This document shows, piece after piece, positions 1 through 4,510 of a stretch of DNA of 5,172 nucleotides (position 1 is the first letter of the stretch; every line of letters begins with the position of its first letter). The stretch lies in contig JAEYNH010000082.1 in NCBI GenBank assembly GCA_023412655.1, positions 1 to 5,172 on the forward strand, in the 5' to 3' direction. This DNA is from Pseudomonadota bacterium (GTDB lineage: Bacteria > Pseudomonadota > Alphaproteobacteria > Caulobacterales > Caulobacteraceae). Position numbers and translations under genes: made by a program. The notes beneath the pieces are model-generated. The model worked only from the letters and a program-made list of their open reading frames with translations. It made no database searches and had not been told where the DNA came from.

Positions 1-270
1 GGTCGAAGGAGCCACGAGGGTCGCCGCCGTGGGAGGCGCGGCCGCCCGCGGCGGCGCGGCGGCTGCCGACGCGGGCCGGGCCTTGGGCTGCGGGCGACTG
101 GGTCGAAGCTGGGTATAGGGGATCGGCCCGCCCGGGAGGCCCTCCACCCGCGGCGGGCTCGGCTCCTCCGCCGGGCTCGGCTCCTGCGCCGGGACCGGAT
201 CCTGTGCGGCCGCGGGGCTCCACAACGTGGCCATGAGCGCCGCCAAAACGGCCTTCCAACCGGTCCGCAT
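1..270 (-). CDS. Secreted proline-rich protein of unknown function, C-terminus cut by the window edge
   Basis: An open frame starts with ATG at 270 and stays open for 90 codons to base 1, so only the N-terminal part is seen. Residues 1-23 form a typical Sec signal peptide (MRTGWK basic start, AVLAALMATLW hydrophobic core, SPAAAQ cleavage region). Residues 24-90 are rich in Pro, Ala, Glu and Ser and look disordered, with a short less biased stretch VEGLPGGPIPYTQLRP at 42-57. The AQEPSP/AEEPSP repeat comes from an 18-bp tandem duplication. A good housekeeping-type promoter lies 35-63 bp upstream and a G-rich Shine-Dalgarno-like stretch precedes the start, so it is probably transcribed apart from the C13 peptidase gene 92 bp upstream. 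The folded domain, if any, lies outside the window, so I assign no function. The gene itself is likely real because signal peptide, promoter and codon bias agree. Confidence 0.75.
   Translation of the reverse strand, partial: MRTGWKAVLAALMATLWSPAAAQDPVPAQEPSPAEEPSPPRVEGLPGGPIPYTQLRPSRPQPKARPASAAAAPPRAAAPPTAATLVAPST
155..190. repeat. Two-copy 18-bp tandem repeat inside the secreted protein gene
   Basis: The units 155-172 and 173-190 match at 17 of 18 positions (gggctcggctcctccgcc against gggctcggctcctgcgcc). Read on the minus strand each adds six residues (AQEPSP, AEEPSP), so the frame is kept. This looks like slippage expansion in a low-complexity linker and should be length-variable between strains. 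Confidence 0.8.
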
Positions 271-304
271 CGTAACCGCCCCCGCTCAAACCCACCCCGC
301 CAAA

Positions 305-333
305 GTTGTAGGACCGAAACTTGAGTCCTTCAA
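305..333 (-). promoter_or_regulatory. Housekeeping-sigma promoter for the secreted protein gene ending at base 1
   Basis: On the minus strand TTGAAG (333-328) is followed after 17 bp by TACAAC (310-305). The -10 region reads CCTACAAC, which fits the Caulobacter housekeeping -10 consensus GCTANAWC at all but the first base. Initiation would fall near 298, about 28 bases before the ATG at 270. A GANTC site (323-327) sits directly next to the -35 element. This is a pattern match with no expression evidence. Confidence 0.6.
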
Positions 334-362
334 AGCGAGGGCTTGGCCTTGCGATCGCCGCT

Positions 363-1118
363 TCAGGGAAAACCGTGGAGGGGCAGCACCGGCAACAGGT
401 CGGCGCCTACGAACACCTGCGGCTCGGACGGCGGGCTTACCTTCTCGGCGAGCTCCCTCTGCCGCACGCACTCCCGGGTAGCGGCCGCCAGAGCCTGGAA
501 GTGCCGGCTCCGGACAATGGTGTTCAGGAAGCACTCGTCGAAATAGGGGTACTTGTCGGTCTCGCCGCAGCCGAAGGAGGTGCGGTCAGGCCGGGCGGCG
601 GTGAGGACCATCCGGTTGGGAGCGGCCAGGGGACGCACAAAGATGCCCGAGTAGCAGGCCGAGATCACCACCACCGTCGGCCGGGCGCCACAAGTCTGGT
701 CGAGCATGGCCGAGAGCACGCCCGGCGGCAGGATGCGCCGGTCGACCACCGCGCCGTCTGGGGTCCCGTGGCTGGTGATGTAGAAGAGGCAGCCGCCGGC
801 GGCCTTCGGCGCGAGCTCCTCCATGGCCGAGAAGATCCGCTCCAGATCGGCCTTCTCCGGCCTGGTGTCTTCGTAGCGCTCGGGGCGGGTGGAGAACTGC
901 CGCAGGTGGGCCGGCTGGAAGCCGACCCGCGAAAGGGCCGCGGCCACGTCGCGCCGGGCGTTGTCGAAAGCCTCGGTGGAGCCGCCGCCCGAGCCGCGCC
1001 AGTCGCCGGCGATGACCACCGCCGTCCAGTTCTCGAAGCCGCGCGCCTGGGCAGGCGCGCCCGAGAGCGCCAGCAGCAGGCCCGTGATCGCGATGATCAG
1101 ACGGGCCGGCCGCAGCAT
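363..1118 (-). CDS. Secreted C13 (legumain/caspase-like) family cysteine peptidase
   Basis: This 251-residue protein carries both catalytic signatures of the legumain-type C13 peptidases: a strand ending in FYITSHGTPDG with the catalytic His117, and TVVVISACYSGIF with the catalytic Cys155. Both follow hydrophobic strands, as in the caspase/legumain fold. An N-terminal VVIAGDW strand (34-40) and a conserved SEPQVFVG segment (231-238) fit the bacterial branch of the family. Residues 1-25 are a signal peptide ending APAQA, so it acts in the periplasm or outside the cell. Start ATG at 1118 lies 1 nt after the thioesterase stop (TAA, 1120-1122), with AAGAAG just upstream as a weak ribosome site, so it is the last gene of the sspB operon. 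Family members cleave after Asn or Asp in eukaryotes; the specificity and substrate here are unknown. Extra cysteines (110, 143, 184, 196, 217) could form disulfides after export. Confidence 0.88.
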   Translation of the reverse strand: MLRPARLIIAITGLLLALSGAPAQARGFENWTAVVIAGDWRGSGGGSTEAFDNARRDVAAALSRVGFQPAHLRQFSTRPERYEDTRPEKADLERIFSAMEELAPKAAGGCLFYITSHGTPDGAVVDRRILPPGVLSAMLDQTCGARPTVVVISACYSGIFVRPLAAPNRMVLTAARPDRTSFGCGETDKYPYFDECFLNTIVRSRHFQALAAATRECVRQRELAEKVSPPSEPQVFVGADLLPVLPLHGFP

Positions 1119-1119
1119 C

Positions 1120-1590
1120 TTACTTCTTGTAGTTCGCGAAGGGCGTCGGGATCGCCGTGCCCGTGGCCTTGGCGAGCAGCCGCCCCTCGGGGTCGTAGAG
1201 CTCGCCCTCGGTGAAGGCGACCTGCCGGCCCCACTTCACTACCCTGCCGATCCCGCGGATCTTCCCCGGCATCGCCGGCCGCAGGAAGCTGGTCTTCATC
1301 TCAAGGGTGGGCGCCACCGAGGTCATCCCCGAGGCGACCATGCAGGCGACGCTCATGGCCTCGTCCAGCATGGCGCAGAGATAGCCGCCCTGGACCTGGC
1401 GCATGGGGTTGAGCAGCAGTTCGGCCCGCGCCTCGAACTCCACCTCGACCATGCGCTCGGCCTGGCTGACGGCGACCATCCGGAAGCCCAGGGTCTGGGA
1501 GCCGGTGGGCTGGTTCTTGGAACGCAGGAAGCGTTGGACGATGGCCTCGTCGGTGAGGACCTCGGCCTCTTGGCTGGCGACGTCGGTCAT
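1120..1590 (-). CDS. PaaI-type hotdog-fold thioesterase
   Basis: A 156-residue protein of normal length for single-domain hotdog thioesterases of the PaaI/4HBT group, cytoplasmic and probably cleaving acyl-CoA esters. The hallmark segment is NPMRQVQGGYLCAMLDEA (61-78): the central helix with the QGG turn and the acidic Asp76/Glu77 that serve as catalytic candidates. It is followed by the strand SVAPTLEMKTSFLRPAMPG (91-109) and the closing strands up to GTAIP. In this copy the usual HGG motif reads QGG. I chose ATG 1590 because it lies 4 nt after the sspB stop with GGAAGAAG upstream, whereas the longer frame to 1758 only adds an Arg-rich shadow of the sspB tail. The gene sits between sspB and the C13 peptidase in one operon. 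The substrate cannot be told from sequence. Confidence 0.88.
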   Translation of the reverse strand: MTDVASQEAEVLTDEAIVQRFLRSKNQPTGSQTLGFRMVAVSQAERMVEVEFEARAELLLNPMRQVQGGYLCAMLDEAMSVACMVASGMTSVAPTLEMKTSFLRPAMPGKIRGIGRVVKWGRQVAFTEGELYDPEGRLLAKATGTAIPTPFANYKK

Positions 1591-1594
1591 CCGG

Positions 1595-2089
1595 CTACTT
1601 CTTCCGGAACTGGTCGAGCGAGACGATCTTGGCTTCGCCTTCGGGCGGGGCGGCGGCGGTTTCCGGCGCCGATTCCGCAGCGGGCGCCGGCGCCTCGTCC
1701 TCGTCCGGACCAGCCGGCGGCGGCTCGAACTGCAGGAGGAACTGCACCGACGGGTCATAGAAGCGCGTCACGGCGGCATAGGGGATGCTGAGCCGCTTGG
1801 GCTGGCCGCCGAACTGCAGGGTCACCGAGAAGAAGGTCTCGCCCGGGGCGAGGTCCCAGTACTGGTGCTGCAGGACGATGGTCATCTCGTCGGGGTATTT
1901 CGACAGCAGGTCGACGGGGCCGGAGACGCCCGCCGCGCCGGTCTTGAAGGTGATGTAGAAGTGATGGGCGCCGGGCAGACCGCCGGGCGCGGCGGCGCGC
2001 TTCAGCGCAGCCTTGACGACGCCCCGCAGCGCATCCTGTGCGAGGGCCTCGTAATTCATCAGATCCTGGGCCGGCGGCTCCTGGGCCAT
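1595..2089 (-). CDS. sspB: SspB, ClpXP adaptor for ssrA-tagged proteins (alpha-proteobacterial type)
   Basis: A 164-residue cytoplasmic adaptor that binds the tmRNA-encoded degradation tag and delivers tagged proteins to the ClpXP protease. The conserved core (about residues 12-122) has the dimer helix MNYEALAQDALRGVVKAAL, the strand HHFYITFKT, and the tag-binding groove region YPDEMTIVLQHQYWDL followed by FFSVTLQFGG and RLSIPYAAVTRFYDPSVQF. A Pro/Ala/Glu-rich flexible linker (123-152) leads to the ClpX-docking tail KIVSLDQFRKK at the extreme C-terminus. This architecture and tail match the alpha-proteobacterial SspB. ATG 2089 is preferred because CGGAGA precedes it by about 6 bases and residues EPPAQDLMNYEA resemble the N-terminus I recall for the Caulobacter protein; the longer frame to 2152 runs into the promoter region. 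It heads an operon with the thioesterase and C13 peptidase and lies about 140 bp downstream of ssrA, which encodes its ligand. Confidence 0.95.
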   Translation of the reverse strand: MAQEPPAQDLMNYEALAQDALRGVVKAALKRAAAPGGLPGAHHFYITFKTGAAGVSGPVDLLSKYPDEMTIVLQHQYWDLAPGETFFSVTLQFGGQPKRLSIPYAAVTRFYDPSVQFLLQFEPPPAGPDEDEAPAPAAESAPETAAAPPEGEAKIVSLDQFRKK

Positions 2090-2124
2090 GCGGTCTCCGA
2101 AACGCGGAAATACTTGATGTGCGA

Positions 2125-2152
2125 AAAGTAGCGTCTGCGGGGGGCGAAGCAA
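2125..2152 (-). promoter_or_regulatory. Possible promoter of the sspB operon
   Basis: On the minus strand TTGCTT (2152-2147) and TACTTT (2130-2125) are separated by 16 bp. The -10 reads GCTACTTT, a partial match to the Caulobacter housekeeping -10 consensus. It would start transcription around 2118, about 30 bases before ATG 2089. Read-through from ssrA is an alternative because no clear terminator separates the two. Confidence 0.4.
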
Positions 2153-2229
2153 GGCGCGAAGCGGTCACACCTGGCGGAATCGTCGTGGAACCGTCGCCGC
2201 GGCGGCACGAAGGGCGATGAGGGGAAGGT

Positions 2230-2438
2230 GGAGGGATTCTGTTGCCAGGCTCCCTCCGGGCCCCGCCTAAGGATCTGAACCCCTAGGGCTTAGGTCGGAT
2301 TTCTACCGGACCGCATTACGCAGCCAGGCGGACTTCCTCAGCGAAGTTATCGTTCGCATTTAGTTTAATGACCCGAAGCGGTGGGTCAGGCCGAGAGAAA
2401 GCAACGCCTTTACACGTCTGTCGATGCTGATCGGCCCC
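2230..2438 (-). ncRNA. ssrA: tmRNA coding piece with tag frame
   Basis: It begins with GGGGCCG (2438-2432), then the D-region analogue with the conserved ATCGAC. A 6-bp hairpin, TGACCC (2388-2383) with GGGTCA (2374-2369), lies just before the tag frame where tmRNAs carry their first pseudoknot. After the tag stop come a 6-bp stem, CCTAAG (2294-2289) with CTTAGG (2271-2266), and a 7-bp stem, GGAGGGA (2257-2251) with TCCCTCC (2236-2230). The latter encloses CTG-GCAA-CAG, a GNRA-capped inner stem. No U-run follows, so this is probably the mature 3' domain and not a classical terminator. The 3' end is approximate. Confidence 0.85.
2316..2357 (-). other. ssrA: tmRNA tag reading frame, ANDNFAEEVRLAA
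   Basis: The resume codon GCG (2357-2355) starts a 13-codon frame that ends in TAA (2318-2316). With the alanine carried by tmRNA the tag is 14 residues, the same length as the known Caulobacter tag (AANDNFAEEFAVAA). It shares the N-terminal AANDNFAEE, the part read by SspB, and ends in LAA, the ClpX/ClpA recognition end. It differs only in the segment VRL before the terminal Ala-Ala. The frame also reads through from an ATG at 2534 across the whole gene, but that 72-residue reading is a coincidence. Confidence 0.93.
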
Positions 2439-2470
2439 GCACTTGCCCGGCGATAACCCGGGGGAAGATT
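2439..2470 (-). other. ssrA: Intervening segment excised from the permuted tmRNA precursor
   Basis: These 32 bases join the CCA end of the acceptor piece to the 5' acceptor strand of the coding piece and have to be removed by processing to give two-piece tmRNA. A 5-bp hairpin, CCCGG (2462-2458) with CCGGG (2450-2446) and a 7-nt loop, is visible within it. In the family RNase P would be expected to cut before 2438; 3' trimming would expose the CCA. Confidence 0.8.
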
Positions 2471-2532
2471 TGGTGGAGCCGCCGGGAATCGCACCCGGGT
2501 CCAGTCCGCTTATTTCGCGCGCGTTTATCCCC
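2471..2532 (-). ncRNA. ssrA: tmRNA acceptor piece (3' tRNA-like half)
   Basis: It starts around GGGGATAAACG (2532) and ends with the encoded CCA at 2473-2471. The T-arm has a 5-bp stem, CCGGG (2498-2494) with CCCGG (2486-2482), and the 7-nt loop TGCGATT (2493-2487). The acceptor strand CGGCTCC (2481-2475) is followed by discriminator A (2474) and CCA. This piece carries the alanine and must pair with the start of the coding piece. The exact 5' processing point is not defined by the sequence. Confidence 0.88.
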
Positions 2533-2535
2533 ATA

Positions 2536-2551
2536 GTCGGGCAAGCCCGAC
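2536..2551 (-). promoter_or_regulatory. Hairpin in the 5' leader of pre-tmRNA
   Basis: The sequence gtcgggcaagcccgac is a perfect inverted repeat (6 bp closed by a CTTG tetraloop on the minus strand). It lies between the predicted transcription start and the acceptor piece, so it should cap the 5' end of the precursor or mark the processing point. It might also be part of a longer mature acceptor piece. Confidence 0.55.
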
Positions 2552-2558
2552 GCTTTTG

Positions 2559-2586
2559 AATATAGGCGCTCCCGGCGGGGATTCAA
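2559..2586 (-). promoter_or_regulatory. Promoter of ssrA
   Basis: On the minus strand TTGAAT (2586-2581) and TATATT (2564-2559) are spaced by 16 bp. This is the most AT-rich -10 in the window, inside otherwise GC-rich DNA. Initiation would fall near 2552, about 20 bases before the acceptor piece. A GAATC sequence (2584-2580), a CcrM-type GANTC site, overlaps the -35 box. Confidence 0.72.
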
Positions 2587-2588
2587 AG

Positions 2589-2617
2589 CGCCCGCCGCTC
2601 ACGAATGTGGGCGGGCG
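2589..2617 (-). terminator. GC-rich hairpin after the secreted 320-residue protein gene
   Basis: CGCCCGCC (2617-2610) pairs perfectly with GGCGGGCG (2596-2589) over 8 bp, and CAC/GTG (2609-2607 with 2602-2600) adds an inner stem. It begins 7 bases after the TGA at 2624. Only CTTTGAAT follows on the minus strand, so the T-tract is poor. It could act as a weak intrinsic terminator or as an mRNA 3' end stabiliser. It directly abuts the ssrA -35 box. Confidence 0.55.
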
Positions 2618-2623
2618 GGGCGA

Positions 2624-3586
2624 TCAGCCGGGCGGCTGCGGCTGCGGCTGCGGCGCAGGGGCCGGAGGCGGCGCCGGCTCGGGCTCGGGGCTGGGTTGGG
2701 GCTCCAGGCCCGGAGGACGATAGCGCGACTGGGTGTCGGGCCGCAGCTGGCCGCCGGTTTCGATCAGCTGACGGTAGGCGGTGCGCGCGGCGCTGAAGTC
2801 GGCCCCGCGGCGGAACAGCAGGTCATAGCGCGGATCCTGCCCCAGGCTGGCGCCGATCACCGCCTCCAGCACCTCCGAGCCCTCGCCCACCTCGGCGAGG
2901 TCGCAGGCGCGCCGGACGGTCCGCGCGCCACGGGACGTGAGCAGGGTCAGGTCATAGGCGACGCCTTCCACGCAGACCGCCTCCGCCGAGCCGGCCTCGG
3001 CCACCCGTACGTCGCGAGGGGACTTCCAGACCCAGTGGTCGCGCAGGACCTCGAAGCGCTCCGCCGAGCCCGGCGGCAGTTCCCGGTCGAAGCCGAGACG
3101 GCGGCCGATGCCCGCCTCGCAGCAGGCGAGCCCCGCCCGGCCCTGGACGAACACCCGGCCGTCGCCGCGCACCGACACCCGGGTCACCGTCTGCTGCACG
3201 CTGGTGGTGGGCCGGGTCCAGACCTCCAGGATCATCTCGTCGCCGCGCAGCAGCTGCCACTGCAGGGGCATCAGCCCCCACAGCCGGTAGGTGGAGGCGT
3301 CTATGCCGTTGTCGACGGCGGGGAGCCGTTCGCCCCGGCGGATGCGCCGGCCGCCGAAGGGATCGGCCTCGTCGCCCACCTTTGGCCGCTTGTCCTCCCA
3401 CCAGCTCGCCGGGTCGGGGGGCGGGAAGGGCCAGACCTCGGCCTCATAGGGCGGCGTGCCCTCGGGAGGCCCGATCTCCTGAGGCTTGGCCTTGAACAGA
3501 GGGATCGGCAAGATGAACTGCGCGTCGGCCGGCGTGGCGAGGGCCAGCACCAGCACGGCGAGGAGGGCGCGTCGGATTGCGGGCAA
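2624..3586 (-). CDS. Secreted protein of unknown function with proline-rich tail, TTG start
   Basis: A 320-residue protein I do not recognise. Residues 1-22 are a Sec signal peptide (AIRRALLAVLVLALATPADA, cleavage before QF), so the product is exported. The first mature stretch (24-65) is rich in Pro and aromatic residues (FILPIPLF, PPYEAEVWPFPPP, SWWEDKRP). The middle (95-235) looks like a mixed alpha/beta domain with WGLMPLQWQLLRGDEMILEVW, RVFVQGRAGLACCEAGIG and YDLTLLTSRGARTVRRACDL. It holds cysteines 155, 156, 205 and 228, which could form disulfides in the periplasm. Residues 291-320 are a Pro/Gln/Glu low-complexity tail. The start is TTG at 3586: it alone keeps the whole signal peptide and has AGGAG 9 bases upstream, and the next in-frame ATG is at residue 106. 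It lies 76 bp after ilvH, with no evident functional tie to it. Confidence 0.82.
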   Translation of the reverse strand: MPAIRRALLAVLVLALATPADAQFILPIPLFKAKPQEIGPPEGTPPYEAEVWPFPPPDPASWWEDKRPKVGDEADPFGGRRIRRGERLPAVDNGIDASTYRLWGLMPLQWQLLRGDEMILEVWTRPTTSVQQTVTRVSVRGDGRVFVQGRAGLACCEAGIGRRLGFDRELPPGSAERFEVLRDHWVWKSPRDVRVAEAGSAEAVCVEGVAYDLTLLTSRGARTVRRACDLAEVGEGSEVLEAVIGASLGQDPRYDLLFRRGADFSAARTAYRQLIETGGQLRPDTQSRYRPPGLEPQPSPEPEPAPPPAPAPQPQPQPPG

Positions 3587-3622
3587 GCGGCGTGTCTCCT
3601 GCTCACGCCCCCGCCGTCGAAA

Positions 3623-3638
3623 GAGACTACAGGGTCTC
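3623..3638 (-). terminator. Weak hairpin between ilvH and the secreted protein gene
   Basis: GAGAC (3638-3634) and GTCTC (3627-3623) pair over 5 bp around a 6-nt loop, followed by TTT on the minus strand, 25 bases after the ilvH stop. It is short and AT-poor, so any termination at ilvH would be partial and the next gene may be reached by read-through. Confidence 0.3.
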
Positions 3639-3662
3639 AGTGTTCCTTAGAACTGGCGTTCC

Positions 3663-4211
3663 CTAAAAGACGTCCACGCCGCGGGAGATCGAGAGCACGC
3701 CGGTGCGCGAGACCTCCACCAGACCCAGCGGACGCATGAGGTCGACGAAGCGGTCGATTTTCGATGGCGCGCCGGTCAGTTCGAAGACGAAGCTCTCGTG
3801 GGTGGTGTCGATCACCTTGGCCCGGAAGATGTCGGACACCCGCAGGGCCTCCACGCGCTCGACGCCGGTACCCTTCACCTTCACCAGGGCCAGCTCACGC
3901 TCCAGGCCGTTGGGGTCGCGGGTGACGTCCTGCACGTGCCGGGTCGAGACCATCTTCTGCAGCTGGGCCTCGATCTGGGCGAGGACCTGGGGCGTGCCCC
4001 GGGTAACGATGGTGATGCGGCTGGTGTGCGCCCTGTGGTCGGTCTCGGCGACGGTCAGGCTCTCGATGTTGTAGCCGCGCGCCGCGAACAGGCCCACCAC
4101 CCGATGCAGCACCCCCGGCTCGTTGTCCACGAGCACGGCGAAGGTCGCCAGGCTCTCGGGCGCGCCCTCATGGGCGAGGTCGTACACGGAGGCAGGCTGG
4201 GGGTCGGGCAT
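3663..4211 (-). CDS. ilvH: Acetolactate synthase small (regulatory) subunit
   Basis: A 182-residue regulatory subunit of acetohydroxyacid synthase, the first common enzyme of valine, leucine and isoleucine synthesis. It activates the catalytic subunit and confers valine feedback inhibition. The N-terminal ACT domain (about 22-95) has FAVLVDNEPGVLHRVVGLFAARGYNIESLTV, and the C-terminal domain (about 103-178) has ELALVKVKG, DIFRAKVIDTTHESFVFELTG, KIDRFVDLM and RTGVLSISRG. Asn30, Gly33 and Asn48 align with Asn11, Gly14 and Asn29 of E. coli IlvH, which line the valine site, so feedback control is probably intact. ATG 4211 is preceded by AAGGAG at 7 bases. The longer frame to 4298 adds only an Arg/Gly-rich shadow. 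The catalytic subunit gene, normally just upstream, is absent; two tiny ORFs and a divergent gene lie there instead. Confidence 0.96.
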   Translation of the reverse strand: MPDPQPASVYDLAHEGAPESLATFAVLVDNEPGVLHRVVGLFAARGYNIESLTVAETDHRAHTSRITIVTRGTPQVLAQIEAQLQKMVSTRHVQDVTRDPNGLERELALVKVKGTGVERVEALRVSDIFRAKVIDTTHESFVFELTGAPSKIDRFVDLMRPLGLVEVSRTGVLSISRGVDVF

Positions 4212-4240
4212 CGTCGGGCTCCTTCGTCGGCAGTGAGGTG

Positions 4241-4336
4241 TCACAGGACGCCCGCCGCCGCAACCGCCGTGGCCGCGACGCCACAGGCGACGAGCCAACG
4301 CCAGCCCGGCGCAGCCTTGGCCTTGCGCAGCGTCAT
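4241..4336 (-). CDS. Putative 31-residue membrane peptide upstream of ilvH
   Basis: The frame starts with ATG 4336 and ends in TGA at 4241, 29 bases before the ilvH start. It begins with a basic stretch (MTLRKAKAAPG) and continues as one hydrophobic segment (WRWLVACGVAATAVAAAGVL), as expected for a single-pass membrane peptide with its N-terminus inside. Third codon positions are GC-rich (27 of 31). It has no good ribosome site of its own, but its ATG overlaps the stop of the preceding small ORF as ATGA, so it could be made by translational coupling. I do not recognise the product. A chance ORF is a real alternative at this length. Confidence 0.4.
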   Translation of the reverse strand: MTLRKAKAAPGWRWLVACGVAATAVAAAGVL

Positions 4337-4485
4337 CCGACCGTGAGAGACGATCCGTCCTCGCGAAACGAGAGTCGCCGAATGACGATGCGCGCCATCA
4401 CCGCCAGCCAGACCTGCGCCCGCCCCTGGGCGTGTGGGTCCAGTGCTGCCGTGCGCGCCGGTTCGGATCCAGGCGCGCCGGCCAC
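4333..4485 (-). CDS. Putative 50-residue small protein, GTG start, coupled to the next small ORF
   Basis: This frame starts at GTG 4485 with AAGGA placed 5 bases upstream and ends in TGA (4335-4333), overlapping the ATG of the next ORF. The N-terminal half is Ala/Gly/Pro-rich. The middle (VWLAVMARIVIRRLSF, 25-40) is amphipathic and basic, and the end is REDGSSLTVG. An internal ATG (4398) would give only 21 residues. GC at third codon positions is about 76 percent, lower than in the clear genes of the window, which argues for caution. Start spacing, the ATGA overlap and the position directly before ilvH argue for it. The function is unknown. Confidence 0.4.
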   Translation of the reverse strand: MAGAPGSEPARTAALDPHAQGRAQVWLAVMARIVIRRLSFREDGSSLTVG

Positions 4486-4510
4486 CCCGATCCTTCTGAT
4501 CGCGTGACGC

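Larger units (their letters stand above)
2230..2532 (-). ncRNA. ssrA: tmRNA (ssrA), circularly permuted two-piece form
   Basis: tmRNA rescues stalled ribosomes: its alanine-charged tRNA-like end enters the A site and its internal frame adds a degradation tag. Here the gene is permuted, as in other alphaproteobacteria. On the minus strand the 3' part with T-arm and CCA (2532-2471) comes first, then an intervening segment (2470-2439), then the coding part, which begins with the other acceptor strand (2438). The two acceptor strands pair over 7 bp: GGGGCCG (2438-2432) with CGGCTCC (2481-2475). The third pair is G-U, the alanyl-tRNA synthetase identity element. The tag frame ANDNFAEEVRLAA ends in TAA at 2316. 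Mature outer ends are inferred; the 5' end could lie up to about 2553 and the 3' end was placed at the base of the last hairpin. Confidence 0.93.

Noticed and set aside
321..1214. Long plus-strand frames opposite the peptidase and the other minus-strand genes (also 2696-3739 and 3798-4346)
   Set aside because: They are mirror frames of well-supported genes, low in complexity, with no recognisable domain or ribosome site.
1591..1758. N-terminal extension of the thioesterase by 56 residues
   Set aside because: The extension is Arg/Ser/Pro-rich, lies out of frame over the sspB 3' end, and the ATG at 1590 has a ribosome site and begins the conserved protein.
2090..2152. N-terminal extension of SspB by 21 residues
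   Set aside because: It overlaps the likely promoter and lacks a ribosome site; the start at 2089 has one and gives the normal family length.
2230..2257. The 7-bp hairpin as an intrinsic terminator of ssrA
   Set aside because: No T-run follows on the minus strand, and the GNRA-capped inner stem fits a structural domain of the coding piece better.
2316..2534. A 72-residue protein read through the ssrA gene from ATG 2534
   Set aside because: It is the tmRNA read as a message; only the last 13 codons, after the resume codon, are translated.
4333..4398. A branched-chain amino acid attenuator leader before ilvH, based on the Val/Ile/Leu-rich stretch LAVMARIVIRRL
   Set aside because: The cluster is modest, the frame ends by coupling into another ORF, and no terminator/antiterminator pair is visible between 4211 and 4333.
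4238..4507. Plus-strand frame of 89 residues antisense to the small ORFs
   Set aside because: It is Arg-rich, begins inside the ilvH leader without a ribosome site, and looks like a GC-driven shadow.
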